From: Acidimicrobiaceae bacterium
GTDB taxonomy: Bacteria; Actinomycetota; Acidimicrobiia; Acidimicrobiales; RAAP-2
Direction of reading: 5' to 3'
Length of the DNA: 64,000 nucleotides
NCBI GenBank assembly: GCA_027314705.1
Contig: DAHVAJ010000047.1
Coordinates: 33,262-97,261, forward strand
In this document: positions 1 to 9,229 of the stretch, one piece after another
Layout of the letters: each line of letters begins with the position of its first letter
Position numbering within the stretch: position 1 is the stretch's first letter
Notes under the pieces: model-generated
Database searches by the model: none
The model's input: the letters and a program-made list of their open reading frames with translations, nothing else
What the model was told of the DNA's origin: nothing
Made by a program: the position numbers and the translations under genes

Positions 1-1
1 C

Positions 2-232
2 GGTACGGCAGATGCCGTGCTGCACGAGTACGACGCCCGTGGCGGGCGCCACATGGAGTACGTCAGGTTCCGGGGGGCCTTCGTGGATCTTCCGTTGGAC
101 TGGCTCCTCGCCGTGCTGCGCTGGCACTACGGAGACCGGTTCCCGACGGTGTCGACGGATGCAGCACGGCGCACCGATCAGATGTTCGCCCCCACAGGCC
201 CGCGAGAGTCCGAACGCGGTACCCGGGCGTAG
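2..232 (+). CDS. C-terminal fragment of an unknown protein, cut by the left window edge
   Basis: The frame is open from the first bases of the window to a TAG stop at 230-232, so this is probably the last 76 residues of a gene that begins upstream. It contains an aromatic and charged stretch (HMEYVRFRGAF, then DWLLAVLRWHYGDRFP) that looks like folded protein rather than a shadow frame. I do not recognise a family. An internal GTG at 17 could also start a 71-residue protein. It converges with the minus-strand operon ending at 387. Confidence 0.4.
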   Translation, partial: GTADAVLHEYDARGGRHMEYVRFRGAFVDLPLDWLLAVLRWHYGDRFPTVSTDAARRTDQMFAPTGPRESERGTRA

Positions 233-386
233 CCGTCGGCCGGGAGACGCAACCTGGCGATCCTTCCGCTCCCCGCTCGCTCTCCGCTCGCTCCAGGCCG
301 GCGCGCCGTGGGCGGCGAGGAGCGGGTCCATGGTCGCCGCGGACCACCCACCGGTGTTCCCGGCCGGCACCCACCGGCATCCCCGG

Positions 387-1538
387 TCAGGCCTCGATCA
401 GGTGGCCCAGGCCCTGTACCGACTCGATGAACTCATCGATCATGTCGTACACCACCTCGGCCGCTGGCCGCACCCGGTTCATCGTGCCCACGACCTGGCC
501 CACGAAGTAGTTGACGAGTTGCTCGGAGCCGGACCCCTTGCGATAGGCGGCCCGGCTGATGCGGGTGAGCGCGTCGGCGACCAGGACCGGCTGCAGGGGC
601 ATGCCCAGCGGCATCGGGGTCTCCGGGTTCTCCCACTCGTCGGTCCACGCGGTCCGCAGCTGGCGGGCCGGCTTGCCCGTCAGCGAGCGGGAGCGGACGG
701 TGTCGGCCGACGTGGCGCGCAGGAACTTCTCCTTCACCACCGGATGGGTCTCGGCCTCCTCGGTGGTCAGCCACACCGAGCCGCACCAGACGCCCTGGGC
801 GCCGAGCACCATGGCGGCGGCCATCTGCCGGCCGCGACCGATGCCGCCGGCGCCCAGGACCGGTGTGTCGCCGACGGCGTCCACGATCTCGGGGATCAGC
901 ACCATCGAGCCGATCTCGCCGGTGTGACCTCCCGCCTCGGAGCCCTGGGCGATGATGAGGTCGACGCCGGCGGCCACGTGGCGCTCGGCGTGATGGGCCG
1001 CCCCGGCAAGGGCGCCGACCTTCCGGCCCGCCTCCTTGGTGCGCTCGATCATGTGCGGCGGCGGTGGCCCGAGGGCGTTCACCACGAGCGCGGTGTGGTG
1101 GTCGAGCGCGATGTCGAGCTGCGGACCTGCCCGGTTGGCCGAGAACATGGCATCCCCTTCGGGACCGAAGCGCTCGGCGCCTGCGGCGCCACGGTCGTCA
1201 CGCTCCTCGAGTGCCGGGACGTCGTAGCGGCGCAGGATGTCGTCCACGAAGGCGAGGTGCTCGGCAGGGAGGTGGGCCCGGATGTCGGCGACGGTCAGGC
1301 CGCCCTCGTCCGAGCCGGCGTACCTGGCCGGCACGATCAGATCGACCCCGTACGGGCGGTCTCCGACCTGCTCCTCGATCCAGTCGAGATCGATCCGGAG
1401 CTGCTCGGGGGAGTGCGAGACCGCCCCGAGCACCCCCATGCCGCCCGCCTTGGACACCGCAGCCACCACGTCGCGGCAGTGGGAGAAGGCGAAGATGGGA
1501 AGGTCGATGCCGAACAGGTCGGTGGCGGTGGTCCTCAT
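387..1538 (-). CDS. Nitronate monooxygenase / 2-nitropropane dioxygenase family flavoprotein
   Basis: A 383-residue TIM-barrel FMN enzyme of the NMO/NPD family, which oxidises alkyl nitronates or acts as an FMN-dependent oxidoreductase. Visible family signatures are the N-terminal AVSKAGGMGVLGA strand-loop, the SEAGGHTG loop with its conserved His, and the phosphate-binding VLGAGGIGRGRQMAAAM segment. The ATG at 1538 has AAGGAG about 10 nt upstream. It lies 57 nt downstream of the enoyl-CoA hydratase and is probably the last gene of the carboxylase operon. Many actinobacterial NMO homologues sit in lipid or terpene catabolic clusters, so nitronate need not be the true substrate. Confidence 0.85.
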   Translation of the reverse strand: MRTTATDLFGIDLPIFAFSHCRDVVAAVSKAGGMGVLGAVSHSPEQLRIDLDWIEEQVGDRPYGVDLIVPARYAGSDEGGLTVADIRAHLPAEHLAFVDDILRRYDVPALEERDDRGAAGAERFGPEGDAMFSANRAGPQLDIALDHHTALVVNALGPPPPHMIERTKEAGRKVGALAGAAHHAERHVAAGVDLIIAQGSEAGGHTGEIGSMVLIPEIVDAVGDTPVLGAGGIGRGRQMAAAMVLGAQGVWCGSVWLTTEEAETHPVVKEKFLRATSADTVRSRSLTGKPARQLRTAWTDEWENPETPMPLGMPLQPVLVADALTRISRAAYRKGSGSEQLVNYFVGQVVGTMNRVRPAAEVVYDMIDEFIESVQGLGHLIEA

Positions 1539-1595
1539 GGGCTCGGTGCTCCTTCTGGCGGTGGTCGTGGTCGGTGGGCCGGGCGGCCCTGTGCA

Positions 1596-2381
1596 CTAGG
1601 AGGCAGGCTCGCCTCGCCCGGGTGGGACCCACGGGGCCGGCCGCTTCTCGAGGAAGGCGGCGATGCCCTGGCGGGCCTCGTCCCCGGCGAAGAGCCGGCC
1701 CGACACTTCCGAGGTCCAGGCGAACGCATCGTCGACGTCCAGGTGCGGTACCCGGTCGAGGAGCTCCTTCGATGCGGCGATGGCGCCGGGACCGCCGGCG
1801 AGGAGGTCGCCCACCACCGCGTCGACTTCGATGTCGAGCCGGTCGTCGGGAACGGCCGTGTTGATCAGACCGATCCGGGCCGCCTCGGCCGCACCGAAGC
1901 GGTTGCCGCGCAGGAAGGCGGCCCGGGCGTCGGCATCCCGGAGCTTGGGGAGGCACACCACCGAGATCATGGCCGCAGCGACGCCGATCCGGACCTCGGT
2001 GAAGCCGAACCTCGCGCTCTCCGCGGCCACGGAGATGTCCATGGCCGCGGCCAGACCCATCCCGCCGGCGACGCAGTGGCCGGCGATCCTCCCCACGTAG
2101 GGTTTGGGCGACCGGCGGAAGCGGGCGAACAGTGCCTCGGGGCGGTGCCGGGCCGGTGGCAGCGCCGGCGAGCCGGCCCGCTCGGCCAGGTCGGCACCCG
2201 CGCAGAAGACACGGCCCCGGTTGGTGAGGACGACCACGCGCACGCCCGGGTCGGCGTCGGCCCGGTCGAGGGCATCGACGAGCTCCCCCACCAGCCCCCT
2301 CCCCAGCGCGTTGCGGTTGGCCTCGTCGGCCAGTGTGACGGTCAGCACCCCGTGGCGGAGCTCCGTCTCGACGAGGGCCAT
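1596..2381 (-). CDS. Enoyl-CoA hydratase/isomerase family protein
   Basis: A 261-residue crotonase-fold protein that would hydrate a 2-enoyl-CoA or, in MCC-type pathways, a 3-methylglutaconyl-CoA-like product. The oxyanion-hole loops are visible as FCAGADLAERAG and GHCVAGGMGLAAAMD, followed by the conserved FTEVRIGV segment that carries the usual catalytic Glu region. The ATG overlaps the TetR stop by one base (TGATG), so translation is probably coupled. In atu/liu-type clusters a hydratase of this family follows the carboxylase step, which fits its place here. Exact substrate not assignable. Confidence 0.85.
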   Translation of the reverse strand: MALVETELRHGVLTVTLADEANRNALGRGLVGELVDALDRADADPGVRVVVLTNRGRVFCAGADLAERAGSPALPPARHRPEALFARFRRSPKPYVGRIAGHCVAGGMGLAAAMDISVAAESARFGFTEVRIGVAAAMISVVCLPKLRDADARAAFLRGNRFGAAEAARIGLINTAVPDDRLDIEVDAVVGDLLAGGPGAIAASKELLDRVPHLDVDDAFAWTSEVSGRLFAGDEARQGIAAFLEKRPAPWVPPGRGEPAS

Positions 2382-3082
2382 CAGTCCGCCCCCCACGCCG
2401 GCCCCGGCGGAGCCCCCGCCCGCCGAGCGCCGGTGGCGGGCCCGGGGCACGCCCGTCCGGGTCCCGCCGGCAGGCCGCGCAGGACGATGTCGACGACGGC
2501 GTCGGCTGCGTCCTTCGGGGACGACCGCAGCGTGGGGATGACGTCGGGCCGGCTGAAGTCGCTGCCCAGGCCGGCGATGACCCGCCCCACCGCGGAGACG
2601 TCGAGATCGGCGATCTCCCCCTGCTCGACGGCCAGCTCGAGGAGGGTGCGCGTGACGGCGAAGAGGTAGTGGTTGTGGCCGGCTCTCAACCGGCGGGCGG
2701 CCTCCACCGCTTCGAGGTCCCGGGTGAACGCCGGGGTGGCTCCGCTGACGGCCACGGTGGCGGCCCCGAGGTAGGCGCGCAGAGCGTCGAGGGGCGCCAT
2801 GCCGGGGTCGATCGCATCGCGTGCCGCCCGGCCGATCCGCCACAGGTTGCGGTCCACCACCATCAGCACCAGCTCGTCTCGGCTGTCGGCCAGGGAGTAC
2901 AGCGTGCGCAGGGAGCAGCTCAGCGTGGCGGCCAGCTCGGCCATGGTGATCTGGGCGAACCCGTCGTCGAACATGGTGCCGAGCTGGTCGAGGATCTGGC
3001 GCTGGCGGTCGGTGAGCGACTCCTCGCGCCGCCGGTCGAGGACGGGGCGGGGAGCGGTGACGGCCCGGATGCGCCGGGCCAT
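2381..3082 (-). CDS. TetR/AcrR-family transcriptional regulator
   Basis: Predicted 233-residue TetR regulator. The N-terminal helix-turn-helix is visible (TMAELAATLSCSLRTLYSLA), preceded by the usual DRQRQILDQLGTMF helix; the rest is the variable ligand-binding domain. I chose the ATG at 3082, giving the sequence MARRIRAVTAPRP. An upstream ATG at 3217 would add 45 low-complexity residues and overlap the AtuA gene by 53 nt. It is embedded in the acyl-CoA carboxylase operon and is the likely pathway-specific repressor, possibly acting at the inverted repeat 8662-8689. The C-terminal 25 residues are Pro/Gly/Ala-rich. Confidence 0.8.
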   Translation of the reverse strand: MARRIRAVTAPRPVLDRRREESLTDRQRQILDQLGTMFDDGFAQITMAELAATLSCSLRTLYSLADSRDELVLMVVDRNLWRIGRAARDAIDPGMAPLDALRAYLGAATVAVSGATPAFTRDLEAVEAARRLRAGHNHYLFAVTRTLLELAVEQGEIADLDVSAVGRVIAGLGSDFSRPDVIPTLRSSPKDAADAVVDIVLRGLPAGPGRACPGPATGARRAGAPPGPAWGAD

Positions 3083-3164
3083 CTCGCCGCCGCCCGCCGC
3101 CCCGGTGGCCCCGGCATCCACCACTGCGGCTCCGGCGACGCTCACCGACCGCTCACCGTCGCGC

Positions 3165-4988
3165 TCACCGGTCCCCGCTTCCGGGCGGCACGTGGCGGAC
3201 GTCTCCCGCCGTGCCACCGGCTGAGGAACCGAGCAGGGCGGCGGGAACGTCGGTCACCCGGGCCCGCAGCCACTCGCCCAAGCTCTTGGCCTGCGCATCC
3301 TGGCGGGTCGACGCGGCCACCCCCTCCTGGAGGAGGCCGTGGACGACGAAGTTGAGCGAGCGCAGGGCAGGAAGCCGGAACCGTTCGACCTCCAGCGGCG
3401 CCGTCTCGGGGAGCAGTTCGGCCAGACGCTCGAGTGTCAGGAAGCCGTCGAGCCACGTCCACCCCTCGTCGGTGCGGGCGAAGACCCCGAGGTTGGCGTT
3501 GCCCCCCTTGTCCCCCGAGCGGGCACCGACGACGCGGCCGATCGGCACCCGGACGGTCTCCGTGAGCCGAGTCGAGGACGGAGCCGGACCGGGTAGCGGA
3601 TCGACGGTCACCGCGCCCGGCGGCGCCACCGAGTCAACCACGGTGCGCTCCCCGCCGAGAACCACGACGTGCTGGGGCACGAGATCGGCCGGAATGACGG
3701 CTGGGCGGTAGATGCCGTAGGGGCGGGCGCGCGGCCCACCGGCCCCCACGCCGAAGAATCCCGGGATGGTGGAGAGGCTCAGCTCCACGGTGGTGTCGAA
3801 GATGGCGCGCCCCACCTTGCGCTCGTCCGGATCTTTGAGGGTCAGGCGCCAGAGGGCGACCGCCTCTTCGTTGGTGCCCGGGTCCTCCTTGTCCGTGCGC
3901 ACCACGGTGGTGGAGACCCCGGCGAACTCCTCCGGCCGGTGCGGGCAGGCCGCCCAGAACGCCTCCTCCACGAGCTGCGCCTTGGCCTCGATGTCGAGTC
4001 CGGTCAGGGCGATGGCGATGTCGTGCCGATAGCCCCCGAGCTCGTTCATGGCCACCTTCAGCGTGCTGGGCGGCGGCTCGCCCCGGGTGCCGGTGATGCG
4101 CACCCGGTCCGGCCCGGCCTCGGCCAGCTCGACGGTGTCGAAGCGGGCGGTGACGTCGGGTCCGAGGTAGGCAGGGCTGGCGATCTCGTAGAGGAGCTGC
4201 GAGGTGACGGTGCCGATCGACACCTCCCCGCCGGTGCCCCGGTGCTTGCCGATGACCGCGGAGCCGTCGGAGCCGATCTCCGCCCACGGGAAGCCGGTGC
4301 GGACCATCCCGGGCACCTCGGTGAAGAAGGCGTAGTTGCCCCCGGTGGCCTGGGTGCCGCACTCGACGACGTGCCCGGCCACGACGGCGCCGGCCAGTCG
4401 GTCCCAGTCGTCCCGTGCCCACCCGTGGTGCCAGGCGGCGGGGCCGCACACCACGGCCGCGTCGGTCGTCCGACCGGTGACGACGATGTCCGCCCCACGC
4501 TCCAGCGCGTCGACGATCCCCCAGCACCCCAGGTAGGCATTGGCGCTGATGAAGCGCGACAGGTCGCCCACCGGCTCGCCTGTCTCGAAGTGGGCCAGGT
4601 CGACCCCGGCGGCGACGAGGTCGTCGAGGCGGCCCATGAGATTGTCCCCGTCCACGTAGGCGACGGTCGGCGCCAGGCCCAGCCGGTCGGCGACCTCGGC
4701 GACGGCCTCGGCACAGCCGGCCGGATCGAGACCACCGGCATTGGAGACCACCTTGATCCCCCGGTCGAGACAGGTGCCCATCACCTGCTCCATCTGGGTG
4801 ACGAAGCTCCGGGCGTACCCGGCACCGTCCCGTGTGGCCTGGGAGCGGGCCAGGATGAGCATGGTCAGCTCGGCCAGCCAGTCGCCGGTCAGGACGTCGA
4901 TCGGACCCCCCTCGACCATCTCGCGGGCGGCCGACAGCCGGTCACCGTAGAAGCCCGAGCAGTTGGCGATGCGGATCGGATCGGTCAC
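3165..4988 (-). CDS. Acyclic terpene utilisation AtuA-family protein (DUF1446) with fused C-terminal AtuA-like domain
   Basis: A 607-residue protein. Residues 1 to about 440 match the AtuA core (IRIANCSGFYGDR, VLTGDWLAELTM, then SNAGGLDP and VVTGRTTDAAVV). The last ~110 residues are the small AtuA C-terminal domain (GARSGDKGGNANLGVFART), which is a separate polypeptide in some bacteria. AtuA is required for citronellol/geraniol use in Pseudomonas but its reaction is not established. The start is GTG at 4988, one base after the stop of the carboxylase alpha gene. The neighbours suggest a role with branched or isoprenoid acyl-CoAs. The link to terpenes is by family name only. Confidence 0.85.
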   Translation of the reverse strand: MTDPIRIANCSGFYGDRLSAAREMVEGGPIDVLTGDWLAELTMLILARSQATRDGAGYARSFVTQMEQVMGTCLDRGIKVVSNAGGLDPAGCAEAVAEVADRLGLAPTVAYVDGDNLMGRLDDLVAAGVDLAHFETGEPVGDLSRFISANAYLGCWGIVDALERGADIVVTGRTTDAAVVCGPAAWHHGWARDDWDRLAGAVVAGHVVECGTQATGGNYAFFTEVPGMVRTGFPWAEIGSDGSAVIGKHRGTGGEVSIGTVTSQLLYEIASPAYLGPDVTARFDTVELAEAGPDRVRITGTRGEPPPSTLKVAMNELGGYRHDIAIALTGLDIEAKAQLVEEAFWAACPHRPEEFAGVSTTVVRTDKEDPGTNEEAVALWRLTLKDPDERKVGRAIFDTTVELSLSTIPGFFGVGAGGPRARPYGIYRPAVIPADLVPQHVVVLGGERTVVDSVAPPGAVTVDPLPGPAPSSTRLTETVRVPIGRVVGARSGDKGGNANLGVFARTDEGWTWLDGFLTLERLAELLPETAPLEVERFRLPALRSLNFVVHGLLQEGVAASTRQDAQAKSLGEWLRARVTDVPAALLGSSAGGTAGDVRHVPPGSGDR

Positions 4989-4989
4989 C

Positions 4990-7011
4990 TCAGCCCCCCT
5001 CCGCCACCGGCCCCGTCGGACCGGCGCCGTCCTGCTCGAACACCACCAGGAGCTGGCCGTTCTCCACCTGCTGGCCGGTGGCCACCAGGATCTCCGCCAC
5101 CCGCCCGGCCGAGGGCGCCTTGACGTGGTGCTCCATCTTCATCGCCTCGAGCACCACCAGGGTCCGCCCCGCCCCGACCTCTTCGCCAGGGACGCAGGCC
5201 ACCTCGAGCACCACCCCGGGCATCGGCGCCCGGAACCCGCCGGCCGCGTCCGCTCCCCCGGCTCCGGGAGGTGTGAACCGGGGGACGACGGCGAAGTGGA
5301 CGGTGCCCCGTTCCACTTGGACGTGGAGGTGCTCCTCGCCACCGCCACCGCCAGCGGTGATCTGCATCCGGGCCCGCCGGCCGTCGATCTCCACGTCGAT
5401 CTCCTCCGGCGACCACCGGTGGACCAGGGCGCTGCCGGATTCGCCGATGACGAAGGAACCGTCGCGCCGGGCCCGGTAGCGGACCTCGACGGTCTGGTCC
5501 CCGAAACGCAATTCGACCTGCTGGGCCGGAAGACGGGCGTTCCGCCACCCACTCGGGAGCCCGGTGAGGACGGTTGCGCCGGTCCGGTTGCGGCCCTGGA
5601 GCCACAGGGCGGCGGCGACGGCGGTGCGGTGGACCTCGTCGGAGGCGAGCACCAACCGGGTGGCCGGTGCATGACGGTCGATGAAGTCGGTGGTGGTGTC
5701 CCCGGCCAGAAAGGCCCGGTGGCGCAGCGTCGCCGCCAGGAAGTCGCGGTTGGTGGTGACGCCGCCCAGATGGAGTCGCTCGAGGGCGAGGGCGAGCCGA
5801 CCGGCCGCCGCCGAGCGGGACGGGGCGTGGGCGACGACCTTGGCCAGCATCGGGTCGAAGTCGACCCCCACCACCGAACCGACCTCCACGCCGGAGTCCC
5901 AGCGCACCGCCGGCGCCGCCGCCGGGGCGAACGCCCGGAGGGTGCCGGTGGCAGGGAGGAAGCCGGCGTCCGGGTCCTCCGCGTACAGGCGGGCCTCGAT
6001 GGCGTGGCCGGTGAAGGTGACGTCGTCCTGGGTGTAGCCGAGTGGCTCGCCGGCGGCCAGGCGCAGCTGTTCGGCCACCAGGTCGATGCCGGTCACCTCT
6101 TCGGTGACCGGGTGCTCCACCTGGAGGCGTGTGTTGACCTCGAGGAAGAAGAACTCGCGACGCTCCTCGTCGAACAGGAACTCGACGGTCCCCGCCGACC
6201 GGTAGCCGATGGCGCGGGCCAGGGTGAGGGCTGCGTCGCCCATGGCCAGCCGCAGCGCCGGGTCGACGACCGGGGACGGAGACTCCTCGATGATCTTCTG
6301 GTGGCGGCGTTGGACGGAGCACTCCCGCTCACCCAGGTGGACCAGGTTGCCGTGGTGGTCGCCGAGGATCTGGATCTCGAGGTGGCGCGAGCGGGCCACG
6401 TAGCGCTCGAGGAACACCCGGTCGTCACCGAACGCCCCGGCCGCCTCGCGCCGGGCGGCGGCGACCGCCTCGGCGAGGCCGCCCCGGGCCTCGACCACCC
6501 GCATGCCCTTGCCGCCGCCGCCCGCCGCCGCCTTCACCAGCAGCGGGTAGCCCACCGCACCGTCCTCGGTGGGGTCGTCGGACGACGGCAGCGTGGGCAC
6601 ACCTGCTTCCACGGCGGCTCGCTTGGCGGCGAGCTTGTCGCCCATCACCTCGATGACCTCGGGTGGGGGGCCGACCCACACCAGGCCGGCAGCGAGGACC
6701 GCGATGGCGAAGCCGGCGTTCTCCGACAGGAACCCGTAGCCGGGATGGACGGCGTCGGCGCCGCACCGGCGGGCCGCGTCGACGATCTCGGGGATGTCGA
6801 GGTACCCGCCGGCGAGCCGGATCGCCTGGTCTGCGTCGCCCACGAACGGTGCGTCGGCGTCGGCGTCGGCGTAGACGGCGACGCACCGCAGGCCGAGCTG
6901 GCGTCCGCTGCGGATGATCCGTCGGGCGATCTCCCCGCGGTTGGCCACCAGTAGCGTGGTGAACGGCCCGGTGGTGGGCAGGTCGGAGGGCGTGGGCGGC
7001 GCGAAGGTCAT
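4990..7011 (-). CDS. Biotin-dependent acyl-CoA carboxylase alpha subunit (biotin carboxylase plus BCCP)
   Basis: A 673-residue MCC/PCC/GCC-type alpha subunit. The order is the biotin carboxylase N-domain (TLLVANRGEIARRIIRS), the ATP-grasp glycine loop (KAAAGGGGKGMRVV), the catalytic core (FFFLEVNTRLQVEHPVTE), a linker or BT region, and a C-terminal biotinyl domain with AMKM, whose biotinyl Lys is about residue 625. It carboxylates biotin with ATP and bicarbonate and passes the carboxyl group to the beta subunit. The ATG at 7011 overlaps the beta stop by 4 nt, so the two subunits are coupled. Substrate (methylcrotonyl, geranyl or propionyl-CoA) cannot be fixed from sequence; AtuA next door favours a branched-chain or isoprenoid substrate. 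Confidence 0.93.
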   Translation of the reverse strand: MTFAPPTPSDLPTTGPFTTLLVANRGEIARRIIRSGRQLGLRCVAVYADADADAPFVGDADQAIRLAGGYLDIPEIVDAARRCGADAVHPGYGFLSENAGFAIAVLAAGLVWVGPPPEVIEVMGDKLAAKRAAVEAGVPTLPSSDDPTEDGAVGYPLLVKAAAGGGGKGMRVVEARGGLAEAVAAARREAAGAFGDDRVFLERYVARSRHLEIQILGDHHGNLVHLGERECSVQRRHQKIIEESPSPVVDPALRLAMGDAALTLARAIGYRSAGTVEFLFDEERREFFFLEVNTRLQVEHPVTEEVTGIDLVAEQLRLAAGEPLGYTQDDVTFTGHAIEARLYAEDPDAGFLPATGTLRAFAPAAAPAVRWDSGVEVGSVVGVDFDPMLAKVVAHAPSRSAAAGRLALALERLHLGGVTTNRDFLAATLRHRAFLAGDTTTDFIDRHAPATRLVLASDEVHRTAVAAALWLQGRNRTGATVLTGLPSGWRNARLPAQQVELRFGDQTVEVRYRARRDGSFVIGESGSALVHRWSPEEIDVEIDGRRARMQITAGGGGGEEHLHVQVERGTVHFAVVPRFTPPGAGGADAAGGFRAPMPGVVLEVACVPGEEVGAGRTLVVLEAMKMEHHVKAPSAGRVAEILVATGQQVENGQLLVVFEQDGAGPTGPVAEGG

Positions 7012-8645
7012 GGTCGGAACACCCCGTAGGCGGCGGCGCCCTCGACCGGCCGGTTGCGCACGACCGACAGACACAGTCCCAGCACCGTCCGGGTGTCTCG
7101 GGGGTCGATGATCCCGTCGTCGCTGATGGCGCCGGTGGCGACCAGGGCGAGCGAACCCTGCTCCTGGATCTCCTCCACCATGGCCACGATGCCGGCGTCC
7201 TCTTCCTCGTCGAAGGGGATGCCCTTGCGGGCCGCCTGGCCCCGTCGTACCTGGGACATGACCCCGGCGATCTGCTTGGGGCCCATGACGGCAATCTTGG
7301 CGGTGGGCCACAGGAAGGTGAACCGGTTGCCGAACGCCCGACCGGACATCCCGTAGGTGCCCGCGCCGTACGAAGAGCCGATGACCACGGTGAGATGGGG
7401 GACGGTGGAGTTGCTCACCGCGTTGAGCATCTCGGAGCCCTTGGTGATGATGCCCGCCGCCTCGAAGTCGCGACCGACCATGTAGCCGGTGATGTTCTGG
7501 AGGAACACCAGCGGGACATCGACCTGGTTGCACAGCTGGATGAACTGGGTCGCCTTCTCGGCCGCCTCCGGATAGAGCACCCCGTTGTTGCCGAGGACGC
7601 CGATCGGGTAGCCGTGGATCGACGTCCAGCCACAGACCAGGCTCGGGCCGTAACGCGGTTTGAACTCCTCGAACCGGGAGCCGTCGGCGACGCGGGCGAT
7701 CACGTCGCGGACGTCGACCGGCTGACGAAGGTCGCGGCTCACCAGTCCGAGCAGCTCCTCGGGGTCGTACCTGGGCTCCTCCGCCGCGATCGAGGGCGGC
7801 GGGCCCGCCTTGCGCCAGTTGAGGTGGCCCACCACCTGGCGGCAGATCCGGATGGCGTCCATCTCGTCCTCGGCGAAGTAGTCACCCAGCCCCGACACCT
7901 CGGCATGGAGGCGGGCACCCCCGAGCTGCTCGTCGTCGCTCTCCTCGCCGGTGGCCATCTTCACCAGGGGCGGCCCGGCGAGGAAGATCTTCGAGTGCTC
8001 TTTCACCACGATGACGTAGTCGGAGAGTCCGGGTTGGTAGGCACCGCCGGCCGTCGACGAGCCGAACACGACGCACACCGTCGGCACGCCGAGCTTCGAC
8101 AGCTCGATCAGCTCGTAGAACTGCCGGCCCGTCTCGGCGAAGTGGGTGGTCTGTACTTTGCGCCCGCCGCCGGCCTCCACCCGGAGGTCGGCGCCGGCCG
8201 ACTCCACGAAGCTCACGTAGGGGATGCGGTTGTCCCGGGCGATCTCGATGGCGCGGGTCCACTTCTTGGCGGCGTAGGGGGTGAGTGCGCCCCCGAGCAC
8301 CGACGGGTCGTTCCCCATCACCACGCACTCGACCCCGGCGATGACCCCGATGCCCACGACCATGCCGCCCCCGAGCGCATAGTCGGAGCCGTAGCCGGCC
8401 AGCGCGCTGATCTCGAGGAAGGGGGTGTCGGGGTCGAGTGCGTTGGCGATGCGTTCCCGGATGGGCAGCTTGTCCCGTGCCCGCATCCGCTCCATGGCGC
8501 CGGGCCCGCCGCCGGCCTCGGCCTCGTCGAGCAGCCGGTCGATCTCCGCCAGTTGTTCGGTCATGTCGGCCGTGTTCCGGCGGAACGCCTCCCCCCGGGT
8601 GTCGAGGGACGAGGGGAGGGGTGGGGCCAGCAGGGCGCGCCGCAT
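7008..8645 (-). CDS. Acyl-CoA carboxylase beta subunit (carboxyltransferase)
   Basis: A 545-residue carboxyltransferase with both halves of the CT fold. The N-half has GMVVGIGVIAGVECVVMGND and FGSSTAGGAYQPGLSDY. The C-half has GVLGNNGVLYPEAAEKATQF, GYMVGRDFEAAGIITKGSEM and MGPKQIAGVM. The NITGYMVG and AAGIITKGSEM segments resemble methylcrotonyl/geranyl-CoA carboxylase beta chains more than propionyl-CoA ones. I chose the ATG at 8645; an in-frame start at 8681 would add 12 residues. This is the first gene of the six-gene minus-strand operon. Confidence 0.92.
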   Translation of the reverse strand: MRRALLAPPLPSSLDTRGEAFRRNTADMTEQLAEIDRLLDEAEAGGGPGAMERMRARDKLPIRERIANALDPDTPFLEISALAGYGSDYALGGGMVVGIGVIAGVECVVMGNDPSVLGGALTPYAAKKWTRAIEIARDNRIPYVSFVESAGADLRVEAGGGRKVQTTHFAETGRQFYELIELSKLGVPTVCVVFGSSTAGGAYQPGLSDYVIVVKEHSKIFLAGPPLVKMATGEESDDEQLGGARLHAEVSGLGDYFAEDEMDAIRICRQVVGHLNWRKAGPPPSIAAEEPRYDPEELLGLVSRDLRQPVDVRDVIARVADGSRFEEFKPRYGPSLVCGWTSIHGYPIGVLGNNGVLYPEAAEKATQFIQLCNQVDVPLVFLQNITGYMVGRDFEAAGIITKGSEMLNAVSNSTVPHLTVVIGSSYGAGTYGMSGRAFGNRFTFLWPTAKIAVMGPKQIAGVMSQVRRGQAARKGIPFDEEEDAGIVAMVEEIQEQGSLALVATGAISDDGIIDPRDTRTVLGLCLSVVRNRPVEGAAAYGVFRP

Positions 8646-8661
8646 GGGGCGGACTCTAGTG

Positions 8662-8689
8662 CGGTAATCTCGTCCTGTCATTGTTACCG
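8662..8689 (-). promoter_or_regulatory. Inverted repeat upstream of the carboxylase operon, candidate TetR operator
   Basis: CGGTAA (8662-8667) and TTACCG (8684-8689) form a perfect 6-bp inverted repeat with a 16-bp spacer, 17 nt upstream of the first gene of the operon. Its size and place suit an operator for the TetR regulator encoded in the operon. The assignment is inference; the arms are short. Confidence 0.35.
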
Positions 8690-9001
8690 GCTTCCCCGGC
8701 GGCGACCGTCGAAGCCGGCCGGTGGCGACGGGGACCCGTGGGCGACGCGGCCCCGGTCACCGCCGGCGGGAGCTGTGGTCCCCGGGGGAGGACGGCCGGC
8801 CGCCGGCACGGCCGGGGTCACCGGTGGCCAGCTCGGCCATCAGGCCGCCGGGCCGGCCGGCCGCCGCAGGGCGGGGGCGGGCAGCCGCGGCGTCCGCCCC
8901 GGCGCGAACGGCGCCGAAGGGGTTGGCCCCCGGCACGCCGGTGCGAGAGCGCACAGGGGATCCGGGTGTCCGAGACCCGGGCCGGGCCGTGGGGACTGCC
9001 G
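8690..9001. other. Non-coding GC-rich spacer between the carboxylase operon and tRNA-Gly
   Basis: About 310 bases with no frame that looks like a protein: the open frames are compositionally biased (RPGRPP-type) and overlap on both strands. No clear promoter or hairpin was seen apart from the inverted repeat next to it. Confidence 0.5.
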
Positions 9002-9075
9002 TGGAGCGGGTGACGGGAATCGAACCCGCGTTCTCAGCTTGGGAAGCTGATGTTCTACCATTGAACTACACCCGC
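9002..9075 (-). tRNA. tRNA-Gly (anticodon CCC)
   Basis: The acceptor stem is GCGGGTG paired with CACCCGC, followed by discriminator T and an encoded CCA. The D-arm (TAGTTCAATGGTAGAACA) and T-arm (GCGGGTTCGATTCCCGT) are intact. The anticodon loop TTCCCAA between TCAGC and GCTGA gives CCC, which reads GGG. It is 71 nt plus CCA. Confidence 0.96.
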
Positions 9076-9229
9076 AGCGAGGGGTCAGCCTACCGCGACC
9101 GCCCCGACCGCCCCTTCCGTCCGCCGGGACCCGGCCCACCCCCGGGGAGCGCGATCAGGCCGGCGCCGGGACGTACCCGACGCCGGGAAGTACGCCGGAG
9201 CTGCCGGTCCCCACTATCGTCTGTCCGTC

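Noticed and set aside
12..2669. 885-residue open frame on the plus strand
   Set aside because: It is antisense to the NMO, enoyl-CoA hydratase and TetR genes, is biased in composition and has no domain; typical of high-GC shadow frames.
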